From assembly GCF_000787815.1 (NCBI RefSeq), contig NZ_BBPO01000052.1, forward strand, positions 3,045 through 48,874: DNA of 45,830 bases, written 5' to 3'. The notes beneath the pieces were generated by a model. The model searched no databases and was not told the DNA's origin. It saw only the letters and a list, made by a program, of their open reading frames with translations. Each line of letters begins with the position of its first letter. Positions within the stretch are counted from its first letter, which is position 1. Origin of the DNA: Streptacidiphilus neutrinimicus (GTDB lineage Bacteria > Actinomycetota > Actinomycetes > Streptomycetales > Streptomycetaceae). This document shows positions 1 to 7,444 of the stretch, in pieces. The translations under genes were made by a program, and so were the position numbers.

Positions 1-1247
1 GTACGGGGCGGTGCCGGGCCGCGGCCGGTGCCGACGGTCAGCGGCGGGGGCGGAGGGCTCGCCGCGGGCGAGGCGGCGGAGGCGGGCGGGGCGGTCGCGC
101 CGCGGTGCCGCAGGGTGCTGCCGCGGTCGAGTTCCTCCATCAGGCGGCTGGTGCGGTGTTCGAGGTCGAGCTCGTCGAGGATGCGGTCGATCTCGGCCAG
201 GAGCGCGCCGTGGAGCTGCCAGGCGAGCGGGTGGTCCTGGATCTGGCGCAGCAGGAGCGCGGCCACGTGGTCGCGGCTCGCCCACGCGGCGTGAAGTTCG
301 GCGGCGAGGCGCTCCTCCGCGCCCTCGGCGTCGCGGCTGACCTGCGTGGTGACCAGGACGCCGAAGCTGACGAGCGCGCCTCCGAGGTGTCCCAGCACGT
401 CGCGCAGCCCCGCGGCGATCTCCGCGTCGAAGAGGGGTTCGTCGGAGCTGCGCCGTTTGGCGAGGTCCGTGAGCGAGCGGGCGAGGACCCGCACGACCAC
501 GACGCAGATCTCCAGGGTGTCCAGCCCGGTGCGCAGCACGACGCGGGACAGCAGCGGCTCGCTGGCGCGCGGGTTGAGGCGGAGGCTGTCCTCCGCCTGG
601 CGGAGGGCGCCGTCGACCTCGGCGATGTACTGGTCAAGGCGCCGCGCCTCGTGCAGCCGCTCCGCCGCCTGCGCCACGGGGATGGGACGGTCGAGCTCCT
701 CCCCCAGCCGCAGTAGCAGCTGACGGACCCGCCGGGCGAGGTCCTCGATCGACTCCCCCGCGCTCTCCACCCAGACGGGCGGCGCGAGGAACAGGTTGAA
801 GGCCAGCCCGACGCCGGCGCCGATCAGGGTCTCCAGCACGCGATCCCAGGCCTGGGAGGTGAGCTGGGTGACCCCGAGCACCAGCATCGCGCTGATCGCG
901 ACTTCCTGGACGAACTCACCCACCCGGATGAACTGTCCCAACGTCAGCGCGGCCAGGATGATCAGCCCGAGGCTCCACCAGGAGAGCCCCACCACGGAGC
1001 TGAACCCGATGGCCAGCACCACTCCGGCGACCACGGAGACGACGCGCCGGACACTCGTCGTCAGCGTCGAGTAGAGGGTCACCTGGACGACGAGGAGCGT
1101 GGTGAGCGGGGCGGTGAGCGGGGCCGGTTGGTTGCTCAGCCGCTCCGCGACCGCGTAGGAGAGCGTCGCCGCGACGGTGGCCCGCAGCGTCTGGACGACG
1201 ACGGGGTCACGACGGGCTCGACTCAGCGCTCTCGGGATGCCGGACAT
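1..1247 (-). CDS. FUSC/aromatic-acid-exporter-like membrane protein (C-terminus beyond window)
   Basis: The minus-strand frame opens with ATG at 1247 and stays open to base 1, so the C-terminal end is missing; at least 415 residues are visible. The N-terminal half reads as a run of short hydrophobic helices separated by small basic loops, beginning VVVQTLRATVAATLSYAVAE and followed by LTTLLVVQVTLYSTL and VVSVVAGVVLAIGFSSVVGL. The second half is a long Arg/Glu/Leu-rich cytoplasmic helical domain (for example RRVRQLLLRLGEELDRP) ending in an Ala/Pro-rich tail. This matches the FUSC/ArAE layout of transmembrane block plus helical soluble domain. Family members are thought to export aromatic acids or other small anions; the substrate cannot be told here. 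Its promoter must lie in 1248-1683. Confidence 0.75.
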   Translation of the reverse strand, partial: MSGIPRALSRARRDPVVVQTLRATVAATLSYAVAERLSNQPAPLTAPLTTLLVVQVTLYSTLTTSVRRVVSVVAGVVLAIGFSSVVGLSWWSLGLIILAALTLGQFIRVGEFVQEVAISAMLVLGVTQLTSQAWDRVLETLIGAGVGLAFNLFLAPPVWVESAGESIEDLARRVRQLLLRLGEELDRPIPVAQAAERLHEARRLDQYIAEVDGALRQAEDSLRLNPRASEPLLSRVVLRTGLDTLEICVVVVRVLARSLTDLAKRRSSDEPLFDAEIAAGLRDVLGHLGGALVSFGVLVTTQVSRDAEGAEERLAAELHAAWASRDHVAALLLRQIQDHPLAWQLHGALLAEIDRILDELDLEHRTSRLMEELDRGSTLRHRGATAPPASAASPAASPPPPPLTVGTGRGPAPPR

Positions 1248-1683
1248 CTCTTACGTATGCCCCCACCAGGCGATGCGATCCCGCTGGTGATCCCACTGAC
1301 GACCCGCCCGGAGGCGTGGTGGACGGTGCGACGGCAGCAGCGACGAAAGAAGAAGGGACGAAAGAAGAAGGGACGTGGGGAGTCGGGCCCCGCCGAGAAG
1401 AGGCGAGTCGAACTGGCGGGGCCCGGGCCGACCCGCGCGGTCTCCGGTGCGCGGGCCTCCGAGCACCATCGTGCCCACTCGAGCGACCGGATCCGACGCA
1501 GCGCGCCATGGTTCACGCGTCCGCCACACCACCCACACCCCACCCCGCAGGAACACGCCCCATGTGTGTCGGACACAGATGCGGGCAGGCGCGGCTTTGA
1601 TCGCCCGGCCCCCTGCGCACTGTGACGGGCGACGTTGCCAACGACTCACCTAAGAACGCGCAAGCTCGAGAAGGGAGCACGGC
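1248..1683. other. Gene-free gap upstream of the FUSC gene and the Pro-rich ORF
   Basis: I see no convincing coding frame; the open frames here are Arg/Pro/Ser-rich shadows. It contains a 15-bp unit repeated twice in tandem at 1342-1371 (gacgaaagaagaagg). The gap lies between a leftward and a rightward gene, so it should hold both promoters, but no clear -35/-10 pair stands out. Confidence 0.5.
1342..1371. repeat. 15-bp tandem repeat, two copies
   Basis: Two identical copies of gacgaaagaagaagg at 1342-1356 and 1357-1371, followed by a further gacg. The purine-rich unit is in a non-coding gap; its function is unknown. Confidence 0.85.
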
Positions 1684-1911
1684 ATGACCTCCGTCGCCAC
1701 TTCCGCAGGCCCCGACGAAGCGCCGCTGCCGCCGCGGCCGACCAAGCCCGGTCCACCGTCGGTCCCGAAGCAGCCCACGACGCCGGACCCGCCCAGGCCG
1801 CCCGGCGCGCCGGACGCCCCGTTGCCCGACCAACCCCCTGGCCAGTCCGATCCGTCGCCGCCCTCGACTCCCGAGCCCGGCACGCCGAACCCGGAGGAGA
1901 CGCCGGACTGA
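1684..1911 (+). CDS. Small proline-rich hypothetical protein
   Basis: A 75-residue frame starts at ATG 1684 behind a purine-rich Shine-Dalgarno-like stretch (agaagggagcac). After a short TSVATSAGPDE lead, about 40% of residues are proline, with Asp, Thr and Gly between them (for example PPRPTKPGPPSVPKQP). The protein is acidic and low in complexity, with no signal peptide and no hydrophobic segment, so it is probably disordered. No family is recognised. The ribosome-binding site and the acidic rather than Arg-rich composition argue for a real gene, but Pro-rich open frames are common by chance at this GC content. Confidence 0.5.
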   Translation: MTSVATSAGPDEAPLPPRPTKPGPPSVPKQPTTPDPPRPPGAPDAPLPDQPPGQSDPSPPSTPEPGTPNPEETPD

Positions 1912-2057
1912 GCCGTATCCCTAAGCCCCTACGACGCGACGGTTTGCGGTCGCGGTCCCCCGGTTAGACGCGCCAACGTCCGATTTCTGGCAGCGGTGCC
2001 GAAGGGGGCCGGACCGGTCGTACCCCGGACCCCCGGACGGCCGCCACGGAGGGAGGG

Positions 2058-2363
2058 ATGGCGTCGATGGGACACCCGAAACCGAAACTTCCGGGCTCCA
2101 CGAGCTGGGCGTGGTCGTGGCAGGAGCGGGCGGCGTGCGCCCGCTTCGATCCACGGCTGTTCTTCCATCCGAGTGGGGAACGCGGCGAGGGGTCCCGGGC
2201 GCGGGAGCGGGCGGCGAAGCAGGTGTGCGCCACCTGCCCGGTCCTCGAACCGTGCCGGGTGTACGCGCTGGCCGTCCGGGAGCCGTACGGGGTGTGGGGC
2301 GGCCTCACCGAGGAGGAACGCGCCCACCTGCTGCGCCGCCGCCGTGCGGCGCGGGCGGCCTGA
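2058..2363 (+). CDS. WhiB-like (Wbl) iron-sulfur transcriptional regulator
   Basis: A 101-residue protein carries the four Wbl cysteines, C27, C57, C60 and C66 (CATCPVLEPC), which bind an oxygen- and NO-sensitive [4Fe-4S] cluster. These are followed by the G(V/I)WGG turn as YGVWGGLTEEER (residues 77-88) and a basic C-terminal tail (LLRRRRAARAA) typical of DNA contact. The N-terminal part (WSWQERAACARFDPRLFFHP) resembles the WhiD/WhiB3 group more than the short WblE type. Wbl proteins usually act with the principal sigma factor. The start at 2058 has GGAGG five bases upstream (2048-2052); ATG at 2067 is a possible alternative. The paralogue cannot be named from sequence alone. Confidence 0.93.
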   Translation: MASMGHPKPKLPGSTSWAWSWQERAACARFDPRLFFHPSGERGEGSRARERAAKQVCATCPVLEPCRVYALAVREPYGVWGGLTEEERAHLLRRRRAARAA

Positions 2364-2370
2364 CGCAGGC

Positions 2371-2439
2371 CGCACACGCAACGCCCGCACACGCAACGCA
2401 GGCGGCACAAGGGGCACAAGGGGCACAAGGGGCACAGGC
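2371..2439. repeat. Two adjoining tandem repeats at a convergent junction
   Basis: A 15-bp unit (cgcacacgcaacgcc) occurs at 2371-2385 and 2386-2400 with one change. It is followed by a 9-bp unit (ggcacaagg) at 2404-2412, 2413-2421 and 2422-2430, with a degenerate fourth copy to 2439. The block fills the gap between the stops of the WhiB-like gene and the DUF6343-like gene. Confidence 0.85.
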
Positions 2440-2450
2440 AACGCAGGCTG

Positions 2451-2819
2451 TCACGGTTCGCGCCCCCAGCGGCGCTGTTCGCTCATCCTGCGCCGGATGA
2501 CGAACAGATCCACGACCGCCACGACGGCGAACACCGCGCAGACGACGGCCGTGGCGACGTCGAACCCGACGTCAGCGGCAGGGTTCACCACCGCCAGGAA
2601 GCTGAAGAGGGCCGCGCCGGCGACGAAGAGGACGGCGAAGACCCTGGCGAGGAGACGGCGCGCGGGAAGGTCGCTGCGCGCCCAACGGGGTTCCTCGCCG
2701 GTGTGCCGCCAACGGAGGGCCGCCGCGCGCGAGCGGCGGTCGGCCATGCGCAGCCGCCACGCCCGTACAGGGTGTGCGTGATGCGCGTGGTGCGCACGGG
2801 GGACGACGGTGGGCGACAC
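2451..2819 (-). CDS. Small two-helix membrane protein, DUF6343-like
   Basis: A 122-residue protein is predicted if translation starts at GTG 2819, which has GGAGG eight bases upstream on the minus strand. ATG at 2747 would give a 98-residue form lacking the His-rich lead. The core reads HTGEEPRWARSDLPARRLL, then two hydrophobic helices (VFAVLFVAGAALFSFLAVV and VATAVVCAVFAVVAVVDLFVI), then a basic tail. The charged lead followed by two helices and an Asp-Leu near the end of the second resembles DUF6343 proteins of actinomycetes, whose role is unknown. It lies downstream of the DUF6328-like gene on the same strand, 125 bp away. Confidence 0.7.
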   Translation of the reverse strand: MSPTVVPRAHHAHHAHPVRAWRLRMADRRSRAAALRWRHTGEEPRWARSDLPARRLLARVFAVLFVAGAALFSFLAVVNPAADVGFDVATAVVCAVFAVVAVVDLFVIRRRMSEQRRWGREP

Positions 2820-2944
2820 GGGCACGGCCTCCGATTCCCGCTGGCGGATTCCCTCTGGTTCCGGGCGAAGTCGAAGCGGCAACAAGTGGGCTTCCCGCGG
2901 GCCACCGCTTTACACCAGCGCAAACCCGTACACATACCGCCGGC

Positions 2945-3541
2945 TTAGCGGATGCGGCCGACCCTGCCCGCCCGGGCCTGGGCCTGGGACGGGCCGGGCT
3001 GCCCGTCCTCGGACGGCGCGGGCCCCGAGCCGGCGTCCGACCGCGCATCCGGCCGCGCGTCCGTGCGGGTGTAGCGGTGACGTCGCACGAGGAGCGGCAG
3101 GGCCACCCAGCACGAGGCGAACCACAGCAGCACCAGACCGGCGACGAGCCAGGCGCCCCAGCCCAGTCCCGCCACCCGCATGAGCAGGAGCAGTGCGCAG
3201 CCGATGGCCAGGGCGAGCAGGGTCACTCCCAGGCCCACCAGGCGGCTGACGGCGCGCACCATCCGGGGTTTGACGTGCTGCCCGGCGAGGATGCGGTGGT
3301 AGGTGACGGGGGCGATCAGGGTGCCGGTGGCCACCGCGCCGAGGATGACAATCGTGTCGTAGAGGGCGCGGTCGAAGCCGTGCATCCGGGCGAAGCGGTC
3401 CGTGAAGGCGACGGAGAGCAGGAACCCGAACATGATCTGGGCGCCGGTCTGGGCGATCCGGACCTCCTGGACGAGGTCGGTCCAGCGGCGGTCTGCCGAC
3501 TCCTCGACACTCTCGTTCCGGCCTCCTGGCCGAGTGGTCAT
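2945..3541 (-). CDS. DUF6328-like integral membrane protein
   Basis: A 198-residue protein starts at ATG 3541, preceded by GGGAGG at good spacing. The N-terminal segment (DRRWTDLVQEVRIAQTGAQI) matches the conserved lead of DUF6328 proteins, which bear a conserved RVAQTG-like motif before the first helix. Four hydrophobic segments follow: IMFGFLLSVAFTD, DTIVILGAVATGTLIAP, LVGLGVTLLALAIGCALLLL and WLVAGLVLLWFASCWVALPL. The C-terminus is a charged, low-complexity Asp/Arg/Pro tail of about 45 residues. Function is unknown; members are actinobacterial membrane proteins. It may share a transcript with the DUF6343-like gene downstream. Confidence 0.8.
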   Translation of the reverse strand: MTTRPGGRNESVEESADRRWTDLVQEVRIAQTGAQIMFGFLLSVAFTDRFARMHGFDRALYDTIVILGAVATGTLIAPVTYHRILAGQHVKPRMVRAVSRLVGLGVTLLALAIGCALLLLMRVAGLGWGAWLVAGLVLLWFASCWVALPLLVRRHRYTRTDARPDARSDAGSGPAPSEDGQPGPSQAQARAGRVGRIR

Positions 3542-3793
3542 GATCGCCTCCCACCGCTCTCCGGTCGGCTCCCCTGTCCGCACATAACCGCCCGGGGCTC
3601 GGTCAAACCGGCCAGGGCCCGGCCGAACCGGTCGCCAGGCATGGCGCAGCCCGGCTCGCAGAGCGGGTCTGCTAGCGGGTCGCAGGGTGTGTCGCACGCA
3701 CCCGGCTTGAACTTTCCGGCCAGCCCCGGAGGGCCGCCGGGTTCCCGTCGGCCACCACCGGTTTCAGGGAGTCGCCCTGGGTAGACGGCGCAT

Positions 3794-4141
3794 ATGGTCA
3801 CCATCGGTATCGGTGTCGAGGCGGAGTACCTGCTGCTCGACTCCCTGACCGGTCTGCCGACGGCGGAGCGTCCGTGCGTGCGGGCCGTCGCCGCCGCGCT
3901 GCGGGGGTGGCCGACGAGCGCGCTGCCGGGGCTGACCGACGAGGCGGAGGTCGGGCCGGAGCAGCTGAAGGCCCAGATCGAGATCTCCACACCCGTGTGC
4001 GACGCCGTCGACGAGGTCGGCTCGGAGCTGTGCCGCCTGCAAGGGGCCGTACACGCAGCGGCGCGGGTGGTGGGGTACGAGGTCGCGGCGACCGGTGCCG
4101 CGCCGGCGCGCGGCGTCGCGGTGACCCCGGTTGGCCGGTGA
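3794..4141 (+). pseudogene. Truncated carboxylate-amine ligase (GCS2/YbdK-type) remnant
   Basis: The 115-codon frame begins MVTIGIGVEAEYLLLDSLTG and continues with LKAQIEISTPVCDAVDEVG and a VGYEVAATGAAPA segment. These match, in order, the start of glutamate-cysteine ligase type 2 / YbdK carboxylate-amine ligases (GVEEEYLLLD, QxEisTPvc, atGtaP). Complete members have about 360-380 residues, so only the first third remains. The frame stops at TGA 4139-4141 just after VTPVGR, and I cannot find the catalytic remainder in 4142-4261. The expected GVEEEY motif has become GVEAEY with an extra IG, a sign of relaxed selection. It is most likely a decaying gene; a domain-only protein is less likely. 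Confidence 0.7.
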
Positions 4142-4231
4142 GCGGGCCGCCGCCCGCCTTCGCGGACGCTGCGGCGTGCCCGCGACCGGCCGCGGCGACC
4201 AGGAACCCAGAAGCGAAAAGGCGCGAAGCCA

Positions 4232-4258
4232 AGCGAGAAGAGCGAGAAGAGCGAGAAG
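4232..4258 (+). repeat. 9-bp tandem repeat in the transaldolase leader
   Basis: Three perfect copies of agcgagaag lie at 4232-4240, 4241-4249 and 4250-4258, preceded by looser gaagcgaaaag/gcgaag variants from about 4210. The block ends right at the start region of transaldolase and contributes purine-rich sequence near its ribosome-binding site. Confidence 0.88.
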
Positions 4259-4273
4259 AGGATGGAGCAGCGC

Positions 4274-5413
4274 ATGCACCACAACGGGCTCGACCAGCTC
4301 ACCCAGGCCGGAGTGTCGGTGTGGCTGGACGATCTGAGCCGCGCGCGTCTCAGCGACGGCAGCCTGGCCGCGCTCGTACGCGACCGGCACGTGGTCGGGG
4401 TGACCACCAACCCGACGATCTTCGCGAAGTCGATCCAGGGCAGCGACCTCTACGATGCGCAGATCGCCGATCTGGCGCTGCGCGGCGCGACCGTGGACGA
4501 GGCGCTGCGCGAGATCACCGCCTTCGACGTGCGCTGGGCCTGCGACGTGCTCCACAAGGTGCACTCGGAGACCGGCGGACGGGACGGCCGGGTGTCGATC
4601 GAGGTCGATCCGCGCCTGGCCCACGACACGGACCGCACGCTCGCGGAGGCGCGGGCGCTGTGGTGGCTGGTGGACCGGCCGAACCTGTTCGTGAAGATCC
4701 CGGCCGCCACGGCGGGTCTGGAGGCGATCAGCGCCTGCCTCGCGGAGGGCATCAGCGTGAACGTGACCCTGCTGTTCTCGCTCGACCGCTACGACCAGGT
4801 CGTCGAGGCGTTCCTGTCCGGGATGGAGGCGGCCCGCGAGGCCGGCCACGACCTGAGCAGGATCTCCTCGGTCGCCTCGTTCTTCGTCTCCCGCGTGGAC
4901 ACCGAGGTCGACCGCCGTCTCGACCGGATCGGCGGCGAGCGGGCGGAGGCGCTTCGTGGCCGGGCGGGGATAGCCAACGCCCGGATCGCGTACGAGCACT
5001 ACGCACGCGCGTTCGCGACCGACCGCTGGCAGTCGCTGAAGGACGACGGCGCCCGCCCGCAGCGACTCCTGTGGGCCTCGACCGGCGTCAAGGACCCGCG
5101 CTACGAAGACACCCGCTACGTCACCGGCCTGGTCGCCCCGGACGTGGTCAACACCATGCCGGAGGCGACCCTCGAAGCGGTCGACGACCACGGCAGCGTC
5201 CCGGTCTCGGACCTGCGCCAGGGCTACGAGGAGGCCCACAAGGTCCTGCGCGACCTCCCCGACGTCGGCGTCGCGTACGACGACGTGGTGCGGGTCCTCG
5301 AGGAGGAGGGGGTCGCGAAGTTCGAGGCGAGCTGGGAGGAGCTGAGCCGCGCGCTCGCCGTGCGCCTCGACACCCCGCGGCGGCAGGGCATCCGGCACGG
5401 CCGAGCCGCCTGA
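4274..5413 (+). CDS. tal: Transaldolase
   Basis: Transaldolase moves a dihydroxyacetone unit between sedoheptulose-7-phosphate and glyceraldehyde-3-phosphate in the cytosolic non-oxidative pentose phosphate pathway. The sequence has the lead [13 protein letters not shown], the motif [13 protein letters not shown], the active-site lysine in NLFVKIPAA (K141), the [13 protein letters not shown] strand, [17 protein letters not shown], and [13 protein letters not shown]. The length (379 residues) fits the longer actinobacterial type. I prefer ATG 4274, which has GGAG six bases upstream; ATG 4262 would add four residues and directly abuts the 9-bp repeats. It stands alone here, without transketolase, zwf or opcA, so it may be a second copy. 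A strong hairpin follows at 5511-5546. Confidence 0.95.
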   Translation: MHHNGLDQLTQAGVSVWLDDLSRARLSDGSLAALVRDRHVVGVTTNPTIFAKSIQGSDLYDAQIADLALRGATVDEALREITAFDVRWACDVLHKVHSETGGRDGRVSIEVDPRLAHDTDRTLAEARALWWLVDRPNLFVKIPAATAGLEAISACLAEGISVNVTLLFSLDRYDQVVEAFLSGMEAAREAGHDLSRISSVASFFVSRVDTEVDRRLDRIGGERAEALRGRAGIANARIAYEHYARAFATDRWQSLKDDGARPQRLLWASTGVKDPRYEDTRYVTGLVAPDVVNTMPEATLEAVDDHGSVPVSDLRQGYEEAHKVLRDLPDVGVAYDDVVRVLEEEGVAKFEASWEELSRALAVRLDTPRRQGIRHGRAA

Positions 5414-5449
5414 GCCGGAAAGCCGGAAAGTCGGAAAGTCGGAAGGCCA
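5413..5449. repeat. 8-bp tandem repeat after transaldolase
   Basis: Four near-identical units of gccggaaa/gtcggaaa follow each other directly after the tal stop codon. The rest of the gap to 5725 holds a terminator-like hairpin and no recognisable gene. Confidence 0.8.
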
Positions 5450-5510
5450 CTGCCCCAGACTCGGATGACTGCGCTGCGGATGACCGCCTGAGTCGGCGAA
5501 AAGAAGCGAA

Positions 5511-5546
5511 GGGTGTCCCGGCCGTCCCCCCACGGTCGGGACACCC
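5511..5546 (+). terminator. Hairpin terminator downstream of tal
   Basis: Perfect 10-bp arms gggtgtcccg (5511-5520) and cgggacaccc (5537-5546) with a 16-base loop. There is no T tract, as is common for streptomycete terminators. Confidence 0.65.
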
Positions 5547-5725
5547 CATCGCTCCATCGCTCGCTGACGGCGAGTGATCGGAGCTCATCCTGCCCGCTGC
5601 GGCGCGCGGCCCAGTACCGCTGTCCGGAGGTAGTCGGCCCCGCCAACCAGGGGCTTCACCTGCGCGAACCGAGTACCCGCGAAATCGGGTACCCCCTCGC
5701 CCCCCGGACACGCACAATCACCGGC

Positions 5726-6391
5726 ATGAGCGAACACGAGCGCACCGGCAATCCGACAGAAACCCCCGACCGCCACCGCGCCGACTTCCGGCGCAAGCCC
5801 ACGCTCACCGGGGAGCTGGTGGTCCTCCGCCCGTTCCGGGTCGAGGAGGACGTCGAGGTGATCCGGGACTTCCTCACAGACCCCGAGGTGCTCCGCTACA
5901 CCGACGGCAGCGCTCACGCGGAGCGTCCGGCGTGGGACGAGGAGCAGGAACGGCGGATGCTCGACTGGTACACCACCCGCGCCGCGCAGCCGGACCGGCT
6001 GGATCTGGCCGTGGTCGACCGGGCCACCGGACGCTGCGTCGGCGAGGCGGTGCTCAACGAGTGGCAGCCGGAGAACCAGAGCTGCAACTTCCGCATCCTG
6101 CTGGGAACGGCCGGGCGGGACCGCGGGCTGGGCAGCGAGGCCACCCGCCTGATCGTCGGATACGGCTTCGAGCGGCTCGGGCTGCACCGCGTCTCGCTCA
6201 CCGTCTACGGCCACAACCCGCGCGGGCGGCGCGCCTACGAGAAGGTCGGCTTCGTCCACGAGGGCACCCGGCGGGAGGTGCTGCGGTTGGGCGGCGCCTG
6301 GATCGACGACCACGACATGGCGATCCTGGCGCACGAGTGGGAGCGGCACCGCGGTCGGCCCGGCGCGGTACCGGTGGTGCGGGCCGGGTGA
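5726..6391 (+). CDS. GNAT-family N-acetyltransferase (RimJ/RimL-like)
   Basis: The 221-residue protein has the RimJ/RimL-type lay-out: GELVVLRPFRVEEDVEVIRDFLTDPEVLRY near the start, GEAVLNEWQPENQSCNFRILLG in the middle, and the acetyl-CoA pyrophosphate loop as GRDRGLGSEATRLIVGYGF (R/QxxGxG/A pattern). It ends with LHRVSLTVYGHNPRGRRAYEKVGF and GTRREVLRLGGAWIDDHDMAIL. Such enzymes acetylate N-termini of proteins or small amines; the substrate is not predictable. The start at ATG 5726 is chosen because the family homology begins shortly after it. The stop lies 13 bp before the zinc-ribbon gene, so the two are probably co-transcribed. Confidence 0.92.
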   Translation: MSEHERTGNPTETPDRHRADFRRKPTLTGELVVLRPFRVEEDVEVIRDFLTDPEVLRYTDGSAHAERPAWDEEQERRMLDWYTTRAAQPDRLDLAVVDRATGRCVGEAVLNEWQPENQSCNFRILLGTAGRDRGLGSEATRLIVGYGFERLGLHRVSLTVYGHNPRGRRAYEKVGFVHEGTRREVLRLGGAWIDDHDMAILAHEWERHRGRPGAVPVVRAG

Positions 6392-6404
6392 GAGGATGTG
6401 CGGC

Positions 6405-6626
6405 ATGCCTCGTTATGACTACCGCTGCCGCACCTGCGGCGCCACGTTCGAGCTGAACCGGCCGATGTCGCAGGCCAATGCGCCGACGGTGTGCCCGACC
6501 GGGCACGAGGACGTCGTGAAGCTGATGTCGATGGTCGCGGTCACCGGCACCGCGGGGGCCGGCGGCGGCGCGCCGCAGGCCGGTGGCGGTGGCGGCGGTT
6601 GCTGCGGCGGCGGTTGCTGCGGCTGA
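6405..6626 (+). CDS. FmdB-family zinc-ribbon protein
   Basis: The 73-residue protein opens MPRYDYRCRTCGATFE, the hallmark of FmdB-type zinc ribbons. Its first metal knuckle is C8/C11. The second is C30 with H34 (CPTGH) instead of the usual CxxC. The C-terminus is a Gly-rich tail ending CCGGGCCG, which adds four cysteines. FmdB proteins are small putative regulators of unknown target; the name comes from a formamidase/amidase operon. ATG 6405 has GAGAGG nine bases upstream, favouring it over ATG 6396. It probably shares a transcript with the GNAT gene. Confidence 0.88.
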   Translation: MPRYDYRCRTCGATFELNRPMSQANAPTVCPTGHEDVVKLMSMVAVTGTAGAGGGAPQAGGGGGGCCGGGCCG

Positions 6627-6788
6627 ACGCGGGTGACCGCGGGGCGGAACGGGCTGACGGACGGGCTTTCGCACGCGTCTCCCCGGGTGCCCCGCGGCGC
6701 CTCCCCGGATGTTGCACGGGGTGGGGGCGGGTCGGACGATGGAAGCCGGAATGCCGTCACCGCCCACGCGCGCCCCAGGGAGGCGGCC

Positions 6789-7295
6789 ATGAAACTCCAG
6801 GATCACCTGCCGGTCGACCACCGGTTGGGCCAGGTCTACCGGTACAGCGCCGGGGCCATCGGCCTGTTCCTGATCGTCTTCGGCATCCTCGGTTTCACCA
6901 ACAACGTCGGGTTCTTCTCCACGACCGGCGACCACGTCGCGGGGATGACCAGCAACGGTGCCCTGAGTCTGGTGTCGGTGCTGTTCGGCGCCCTGCTGGT
7001 GGGTGGAGCGGCGGTCGGCGGGAACTTCGCCTCGACGCTCAACATCTGCGTCGGCATCCTCTTCCTGATCAGCGGCTGGGTGAACCTGGGGCTGATCGCG
7101 GGTCCGGACAACATCCTCAACTTCCGCATGCGGAACGTAATCTTCAGCTTCGCGGTCGGCCTGGCCCTGCTGCTCTTCGGCATGTACGGGCGGGTGACGC
7201 TGCACCTGCCACCGGACAACCCCTACTGGCGCAACAGGCATCCCGAGGCCGCCAAGGCCAATCCCCTGCCCCCACGCGCCCTGCCGCACGGCTGA
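6789..7295 (+). CDS. DUF4383 membrane protein
   Basis: The 168-residue protein has four hydrophobic helices: VYRYSAGAIGLFLIVFGILGF, ALSLVSVLFGALLVGGAAVG, ASTLNICVGILFLISGWVNL and RNVIFSFAVGLALLLFGMYG. The lead DHRLGQVYRYSAG, the FTNNVGFFSTTGD loop, and the last helix followed by GRVTLHLPPDNPYWRNRH match DUF4383 proteins of actinobacteria, whose function is unknown. The ATG at 6789 is preceded by AGGGAGG at normal spacing. Longer upstream starts would add a low-complexity lead unlike the family. Confidence 0.9.
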   Translation: MKLQDHLPVDHRLGQVYRYSAGAIGLFLIVFGILGFTNNVGFFSTTGDHVAGMTSNGALSLVSVLFGALLVGGAAVGGNFASTLNICVGILFLISGWVNLGLIAGPDNILNFRMRNVIFSFAVGLALLLFGMYGRVTLHLPPDNPYWRNRHPEAAKANPLPPRALPHG

Positions 7296-7337
7296 CGGCG
7301 CGACCCACCGGCTGACGGACCGCCCGAAGGCCGACGT

Positions 7338-7382
7338 CCGACTGCCGACCGACTGCCGTCCGACTGCCGACCCACTGCCGTC
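7338..7382. repeat. 11-12-bp tandem repeat before terD
   Basis: Four imperfect copies of ccgactgccga(c/t)c follow each other in the gap between the DUF4383 gene and the first terD-type gene. No gene is seen in the gap. Confidence 0.75.
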
Positions 7383-7444
7383 GGACCGCCCGGGAGGCCA
7401 CGTCCGGTTCCGCCGCCACGCGCGGGTACGGCAGGATGTCGGGC

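Noticed and set aside
3874-5577. Long open frame on the plus strand overlapping transaldolase in another frame
   Set aside because: Arg/Pro/Gly-rich composition and no family motifs; it is a high-GC shadow of the tal frame.
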